From assembly GCA_964501925.1 (NCBI GenBank), contig CAZCTM010000032.1, positions 1 to 18,160 of the forward strand: a stretch of DNA of 18,160 nt, written 5' to 3'. This DNA is from CAYLYU01 sp964501925. GTDB taxonomy: Bacteria > Pseudomonadota > Zetaproteobacteria > Mariprofundales > Mariprofundaceae. Each line of letters opens with the position of its first letter. Position 1 is the first letter of the stretch. The translations under genes were made by a program, and so were the position numbers. Below the pieces are notes generated by a model, which saw nothing but the letters and a program-made list of their open reading frames with translations, was not told where the DNA came from and ran no database searches. Positions 15,101 through 18,160 of this stretch are shown piece by piece.

Positions 15101-16423
15101 ATCGATGTGACGGTCAGCCACCCCGGACTGACGCTGGTGAACAACACCGGACTGACGCTGGACGAAGGCTCAGGCGATACGCCCATCACCACCGCCATGC
15201 TTCAGGTCACCGATCCGGTCACCAGCCCGACAGTGCCTACATTGACCTATACCCTGGTGACAGCCCCCGGTAACGGCACTCTGAAAAAAGGTGCTATTCC
15301 GAACGGTCAGCCGCTTGCCGTAAACGATACCTTCACCCAGGCGGATATCGACAACGGCCTGATCACATACATGCCGAACGCCGGTGTCAGCGGTCTGGAC
15401 AGCTTCGTCTTCAGCGTTGACGACGGCGTAGGCGGCACCATCGGCAACACCAACTTCTTCATCACCATCAATGCGGTGAACAACCCGCCGGTGCCGACGG
15501 CCAGTCCGAATCCGGTCATCACCGATGAGGACCTTCCCGGCGCCAGCCTGGTAAGCCCGAATGATCCCGATTTCGGCGACACCCATACATTTACCATCCC
15601 CGCGCCCGGAAATCCGGGGGCGCCGGCCAACGGCACCGCGACAGTAAACACGGTGGGCGTGGTCACCTACACGCCGAACCCGAACTACAACGGCCCCGAT
15701 TCATTCGATGTCACCGTCACGGATCAATTGAATGCTTCCGGAACAGTCACCATCAATGTCACGGTCAATCCGGTCAACGATCCGCCGGCCCCCACTGCCC
15801 CGCCGATCGTGACGGATACCCAGACACCGGGTACAAGTCAGATCAGCCCGAATGACCCGGACGCGGGAGACACGCATACCTACGCCGTAACGACTCCGCC
15901 GGCTATGGGGCAGGCAACAGTGGATGCAGCAGGACTTGCCACGTATACACCTAACGGGTTTTCCACCGGCACAGATTCGTTCGTGGTCACCGTGACCGAT
16001 GCCATCGGTGCTACGGGAACAGTTACCATTGACGTAACAGTTAATGCAGCACCGCCACCGCCGCCCACCTGTCCTTCGCTCAGCCTAGGGATCAATGCCA
16101 ATGGCTTTGTAACAGGGAACCCTCTCACACTCTCGGCATCGGTAACGCCCTGCCAGAACCCTGTGGTTGCGGACGCCTATGTGAGTGTTTCCACACCGGG
16201 AGGTGCCAGTATTTACCTGCAGCTCGGAGGTGCTTTTGCTGTCGTGCCCACACCGATGGTCACCAACTGGACGGTTGCTCCGTTCAACGGCAATATCTTC
16301 CATTATGTCTTCCGGGGAGGAGAACCTGTCGGGACATATACAGTGAATGCCTTTCTCGCCCAGCCGGGGACGATGAACGTCATTACAAGCGCGCCACCTG
16401 TGAACTTCAGCTTTGCACCGTAG
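12197..16423 (+). CDS. Large exported FG-GAP/VCBS repeat protein with cadherin/Ig-like domains
   Basis: The 1408-residue protein starts with a Sec signal peptide (cleavage after AQA, residue 28). Residues about 38-760 contain 14 units of about 50 residues with the pattern P-x-x-V-A-x-x-D/N-x-N ... D-L/I-A-V-A-N ... N-D-V-S-V-L-L ... G-A-G-G-F, typical of FG-GAP/VCBS beta-propeller blades. Fourteen blades would make two seven-bladed propellers. Five beta-sandwich modules follow: CSPG/cadherin-like (about 762-883), Ig-like (884-974), CSPG/cadherin-like (976-1094), Ig-like (1095-1196) and Ig-like (1197-1285). After a proline stretch, a C-terminal domain (1292-1408) carries cysteines at 1292 and 1319. 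No LPXTG, membrane anchor or type I secretion signal is visible. The likely role is extracellular binding or adhesion, as inferred from the domains; no enzyme domain is seen. The ribosome binding site is AAAGGGGGGG just before the ATG. Confidence 0.88.
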   Translation: MLKRFIGSTGWKLLAAVMIAGLPSLAQAVKFVPAAKLSAGTNPKAVAVADFNLDGIKDLVIANFNANNVSVLLGKAGGGYQPASTFPVGSGPVAVAVGNLNAPTDPYADIAVANRGSNNVSVLLGDGTGGFTPDNGSPYAVGNSPSDVAFGHFNPPDTRLDLVVSNQGSDNIAILYDYNSTGNYFFFSPQYINVSVGNTVATAPAAMAAGDFIGNNGQWDDLAVANQGSNNITVFVSGNFGINTSKFIISTGIGTGPADVAIGDLDRDGFADDLAVANQASNDVSVLLGNGGGIFTPAAGSPFAAGSAPIALAISDFDGINGPDLAVGNKLSHDVSVLMNNGAGGFMPAAGSPFSAGTNPVSLAVASLNAPVDPYADIAVANEGSNDVSILLNDGLGNFATVGENIGGNSPAAVAVGNLNPLVDPYADLVVANENSNDVSIFLNDGFTAFSGGFGPATNYPAHFGPAGVAIGNLNPVTDPYADLAVANRFSNDVSVLLGDGMGGFGAPAHFAAGITPLSVAIGDLNPLIDPYADIAVANFNSNDVSVFLGDGAGGFAAGSIPTGGTGPAAVTLADINMDTYADLIVANSATNDVSVFLNNGAGGFTAAPGSPFAAGTSPVSVAIGDFDGLNGPDLAVANNGSNDVSILLADGAGGYLTAVNYAVGSSPVAVAVGHFNPPPVLGADMFPDLAVANNGTHDVTILMGDGAGGFTPAPGSPFAAAGSGPSSLAVASLNTLFDPYADLAVANYNSGNVSVLLNVPNQPPTLAVNALLTVQENDPPTAITSAMLQVTDPDNTPAELTFTLLAPPANGSLQNYGVPLIGGNTFSQTDIDLGMLQYQPNTGYFGADSFEFDATDGAVAIAPPAPPGPNHVFDITVTPLAKPPAPTASPNPITVPFNDTLGTTSQISPNDPNAGDTHTYAVTTPAVNGTATMNGAQATYTPATGFAGNDSFVVTVTDNTNRSGTVTIDVTVSHPGLTLVNNTGLTLDEGSGDTPITTAMLQVTDPVTSPTVPTLTYTLVTAPGNGTLKKGAIPNGQPLAVNDTFTQADIDNGLITYMPNAGVSGLDSFVFSVDDGVGGTIGNTNFFITINAVNNPPVPTASPNPVITDEDLPGASLVSPNDPDFGDTHTFTIPAPGNPGAPANGTATVNTVGVVTYTPNPNYNGPDSFDVTVTDQLNASGTVTINVTVNPVNDPPAPTAPPIVTDTQTPGTSQISPNDPDAGDTHTYAVTTPPAMGQATVDAAGLATYTPNGFSTGTDSFVVTVTDAIGATGTVTIDVTVNAAPPPPPTCPSLSLGINANGFVTGNPLTLSASVTPCQNPVVADAYVSVSTPGGASIYLQLGGAFAVVPTPMVTNWTVAPFNGNIFHYVFRGGEPVGTYTVNAFLAQPGTMNVITSAPPVNFSFAP
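12308..14472 (+). repeat. Fourteen in-frame FG-GAP/VCBS-like blade repeats (about 155 bp each)
   Basis: Units begin at an (A/S)-x-G-x-x-P motif and end before the next one. Several share near-identical DNA, for example GATCCCTATGCGGA near 12510, 13315, 13632 and 13787 (variants near 13467 and 14412), and AATGATGTCAGC after many units. Calcium-loop types differ. Blades 1 and 5 resemble the canonical D-x-x-x-D-G-x-x-D. Blades 2, 7, 8, 9, 10 and 14 carry a longer loop ending in DPYAD. Blades 6 and 12 carry D-F-D-G-x-N-G-P-D-L. Blades 3 and 4 are the most divergent. Confidence 0.8.
14482..15785 (+). repeat. Tandem duplication of a CSPG/cadherin-like plus Ig-like domain pair
   Basis: Two copies of a two-domain unit lie head to tail, about 14482-15120 and 15121-15785. 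Two anchor sequences show the same offset of 639 bp (213 codons): GCCATGCTTCAGGTCACCGA at 14555 and 15194, and GCCGACGGCCAGTCCGAATC at 14854 and 15493. Within the Ig-like half the offset drops to 633 bp, a 2-codon deletion in copy 2. A third Ig-like module (about 15786-16050) repeats only the second half. Confidence 0.75.
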
Positions 16424-16675
16424 GTAGGAAAACCGAACCGCTCAGGGTAACATTTGATCCATCCGCACGTTGCTGGTGTGTCTCACGGTGTCTTTGTGGC
16501 TAAAGACTTCTCTGATTGGTGTCTTGCCAGTTGGGCAGTCAGGAGATGTTATGGATTCCGCGTCCTCAGATTGTTGGAACATGAACCGTAACAAGCATGA
16601 ATCCTTTTAAAACTTTATGATTTCACAGACTATCTAGATTGAAACCAGACCAAACACGGACAGGAGACTGAAATC
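16424..16675. other. Intergenic region between the FG-GAP gene and nhaD
   Basis: No hairpin with a U-tract was found after the FG-GAP gene, so its termination is unexplained. TATGAT at 16616-16621 resembles a -10 box, but the bases at -35 (AAGCAT) do not match, so no promoter is called. AGGAG ends 9 bp before the nhaD ATG. No riboswitch architecture was recognised, although Na+ or Li+ sensing leaders are known for some antiporter genes. Confidence 0.4.
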
Positions 16676-18055
16676 ATGAATCATGTCCGATTTTTCTTAT
16701 TCCCTGCCCTGCCGGCCCTGTTTTTTTCCACGAACGCGTGGGCGTCCGAAGCCGTTCCGAGCCTTGGCCTGACGGATACTGCCCTTGGCATCACGGCACT
16801 GATGTTTTTCATCCTTGCCTATCTGGTTGTTATGGTTGAGGAATTTACCCACCTGCGCAAATCCAAGCCCGTTATCCTGGCAGCCGGTGTGGTCTGGGCA
16901 CTGGTCGCAATCCTCGCGGCTCAACATGACATACCCACCGAACAGCTTCACGCGGCCCTGAATCAGAACATCATCGAATACGGTGAGCTCTTCCTTTTCC
17001 TGCTGGTGGCCATGACCTATATCAACGCCATGACGGAGCGTAACGTATTCGAGGCGATGCGAATCTGGCTGATTACCAAGGGGTTCAACTACCGTAAACT
17101 GTTCTGGATCACGGGGATCATCGCCTTCTTTCTATCCCCCGTCGCGGACAACCTGACCACGGCTCTTCTGATGGGCGCCGTGGTTCTTGCTGTCGGCCCG
17201 GATAATCCGCGATTTGTCAGTGCCAGTTTCGTCAACATCGTCATAGCCGCGAATGCCGGTGGCGCCTTCAGTCCGTTCGGGGACATCACGACCCTGATGG
17301 TATGGCAGGCGGGCAAGGCGGATTTCCTCCACTTTTTCTCTCTTTTTATGCCATCCGTTATTAATTTCCTCGTGCCGGCCGCCTGCATGCAGTTTTTCGT
17401 GCCCAGGATAACACCCCCCAAAGTCGGATCCGACATGCTCATAACCATGAAACGCGGGGCCAGACGCATCTCCGCCCTGTTTCTGCTCACCATCATGACC
17501 GCTATCAGTTTCAAGCAGTTTCTTCACCTGCCGCCATTCATGGGCATGATGGTTGGTCTTTCCTTCCTCTTGTTCTTCAGTTACTACCTGAAGAAAAGCG
17601 GCAATAACGATGAAGACGCCGGATACAATATATTTAACAAGATCGAACGGGCGGAATGGGATACGCTCCTCTTCTTCTTTGGTGTGATCTTCTGTGTTGG
17701 TGGGCTTGGCTACATCGGATATCTGGAGCTGGCCTCACGCTTCATGTACGTTGAAATGGGGGCGAGCACCGCGAACATCATCGCCGGCGTTCTCTCCGCC
17801 ATCGTGGACAATATTCCCGTCATGTTTGCCGTACTCAGTATGAATCCTGAAATGGATGTCTTTCAATGGCTCCTGATCACCCTGACCACAGGGATCGGCG
17901 GTTCAATGCTTTCCATCGGATCCGCTGCGGGTGTGGCGCTGATGGGCCAGTCTCGTGGGATGTATACCTTCATCAGCCACCTGAAGTGGTCCCCGCTCAT
18001 CATGCTGGGCTACGCCGCCAGCATCTATGCCCACTTTCTGATCAACGGGAGCTAG
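16676..18055 (+). CDS. nhaD: Na+/H+ antiporter, NhaD family
   Basis: NhaD exports Na+ (and Li+) from the cytoplasm in exchange for protons, which helps salt tolerance and pH homeostasis. The 459-residue protein is an inner-membrane protein of the ion transporter superfamily with roughly a dozen hydrophobic segments. Its N-terminus (to about residue 24, ending in AWA) resembles a cleavable signal. Family motifs include SPVADNLTTALLMG (about 154-167), with conserved Asp and Thr residues in a membrane segment, and NAGGAFSPFGDITTLMVWQ (about 195-213). A second related motif, IVDNIPVMFA, lies in the C-terminal half, consistent with the internal inverted repeat of such transporters. AGGAG, 9 bp upstream, supports the ATG. 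It is transcribed alone within this window. Confidence 0.93.
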   Translation: MNHVRFFLFPALPALFFSTNAWASEAVPSLGLTDTALGITALMFFILAYLVVMVEEFTHLRKSKPVILAAGVVWALVAILAAQHDIPTEQLHAALNQNIIEYGELFLFLLVAMTYINAMTERNVFEAMRIWLITKGFNYRKLFWITGIIAFFLSPVADNLTTALLMGAVVLAVGPDNPRFVSASFVNIVIAANAGGAFSPFGDITTLMVWQAGKADFLHFFSLFMPSVINFLVPAACMQFFVPRITPPKVGSDMLITMKRGARRISALFLLTIMTAISFKQFLHLPPFMGMMVGLSFLLFFSYYLKKSGNNDEDAGYNIFNKIERAEWDTLLFFFGVIFCVGGLGYIGYLELASRFMYVEMGASTANIIAGVLSAIVDNIPVMFAVLSMNPEMDVFQWLLITLTTGIGGSMLSIGSAAGVALMGQSRGMYTFISHLKWSPLIMLGYAASIYAHFLINGS

Positions 18056-18077
18056 GCCCCATTAACTGATTCTCGAC

Positions 18078-18091
18078 CGGAAAAACTTCCG
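18078..18091. repeat. Small hairpin downstream of nhaD
   Basis: CGGAA, loop AAAC, TTCCG form a 5-bp stem 22 bp after the nhaD stop. No U-tract follows on the plus strand, so it is at best a weak terminator or an RNA 3'-end stabiliser, and could be chance. Confidence 0.3.
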
Positions 18092-18117
18092 TAGGTTCAG
18101 GGGCATCGGTGAATGCT

Positions 18118-18160
18118 CCACCGGCTAAAGCCGGTGGCTTCGGATTACGGCTATAAGCCG
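18118..18160. repeat. Tandem compact hairpins, possible REP-like or IS200/IS605-type end
   Basis: CCACCGGC, loop TAAA, GCCGGTGG (18118-18137) is a perfect 8-bp stem. After ten bases, CGGCT, loop ATA, AGCCG (18148-18160) forms a second stem at the window edge. The first hairpin, with its flanking GAATGCT and CTTCGG, resembles from memory palindromes found near IS200/IS605-family elements or REP-like repeats. No transposase is visible in the window, so the identity is unproven. Confidence 0.45.

Noticed and set aside
13748..15121. A 457-codon minus-strand frame inside the FG-GAP gene
   Set aside because: The repeated plus-strand sequence explains both its length and its repetitive protein; it has no signal or start support.
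16424..16675. Possible Na+/Li+ riboswitch before nhaD
   Set aside because: No stable multi-stem structure or conserved motif could be recognised by eye; a covariance-model search would be needed to support one.

Overview
The window is about 18.2 kb of fairly GC-rich bacterial chromosome. The gene set suggests a Gammaproteobacterium: proteobacterial-type GltB and GltD, a class II glyoxalase, an NhaD-type Na+/H+ antiporter and a lipoprotein lipase with a lipobox. NhaD is common in marine, halotolerant and alkaliphilic members. The assignment is an inference from protein families, not from a marker gene. There is no rRNA, tRNA or CRISPR array, and no complete mobile element.

Layout. Positions 1-55 (minus) hold the first codons of a peroxiredoxin, divergent from gloB (229-1026), which is followed by a small FmdB-type zinc-ribbon gene (1086-1298). 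A lipid-anchored alpha/beta hydrolase (minus, 1320 to about 2444) converges on that gene. It is divergent from a two-gene unit: a PHP-family histidinol-phosphatase (2545-3372) and a short-chain dehydrogenase (3369-4127), joined by a GTGA overlap. The dehydrogenase overlaps by 26 bp, tail to tail, with a stand-alone NuoE-like [2Fe-2S] protein (minus, 4102-4599). Next is the glutamate synthase operon gltB-gltD (4842-10938, 8-bp overlap), which assimilates ammonia with glutamine synthetase. It ends in a GC-rich hairpin shared with a convergent gene.

The least ordinary part is 10995-16423. Two divergent genes for exported proteins of unknown role face each other across a 113-bp gap. The minus gene (10995-12083) encodes a secreted protein with four cysteines and a long C-terminal coiled coil built on an 18-residue period. 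The plus gene (12197-16423) encodes a 1408-residue exported protein with 14 FG-GAP/VCBS-like blades (enough for two seven-bladed beta-propellers), then five cadherin/Ig-like domains, two of which arose by a 639-bp internal duplication, and a cysteine-containing C-terminal domain. The gap holds a perfect 14-bp inverted repeat with a 3-bp spacer. It overlaps a good predicted promoter in each direction, so one regulator could control both genes. This is the best candidate here for an undescribed surface or extracellular system; its function cannot be read from the sequence.

The window closes with nhaD (16676-18055) and a 105-bp tail with compact hairpins. One of them (18118-18137) looks like the palindromic repeats near IS200/IS605-type elements or REP-like families.
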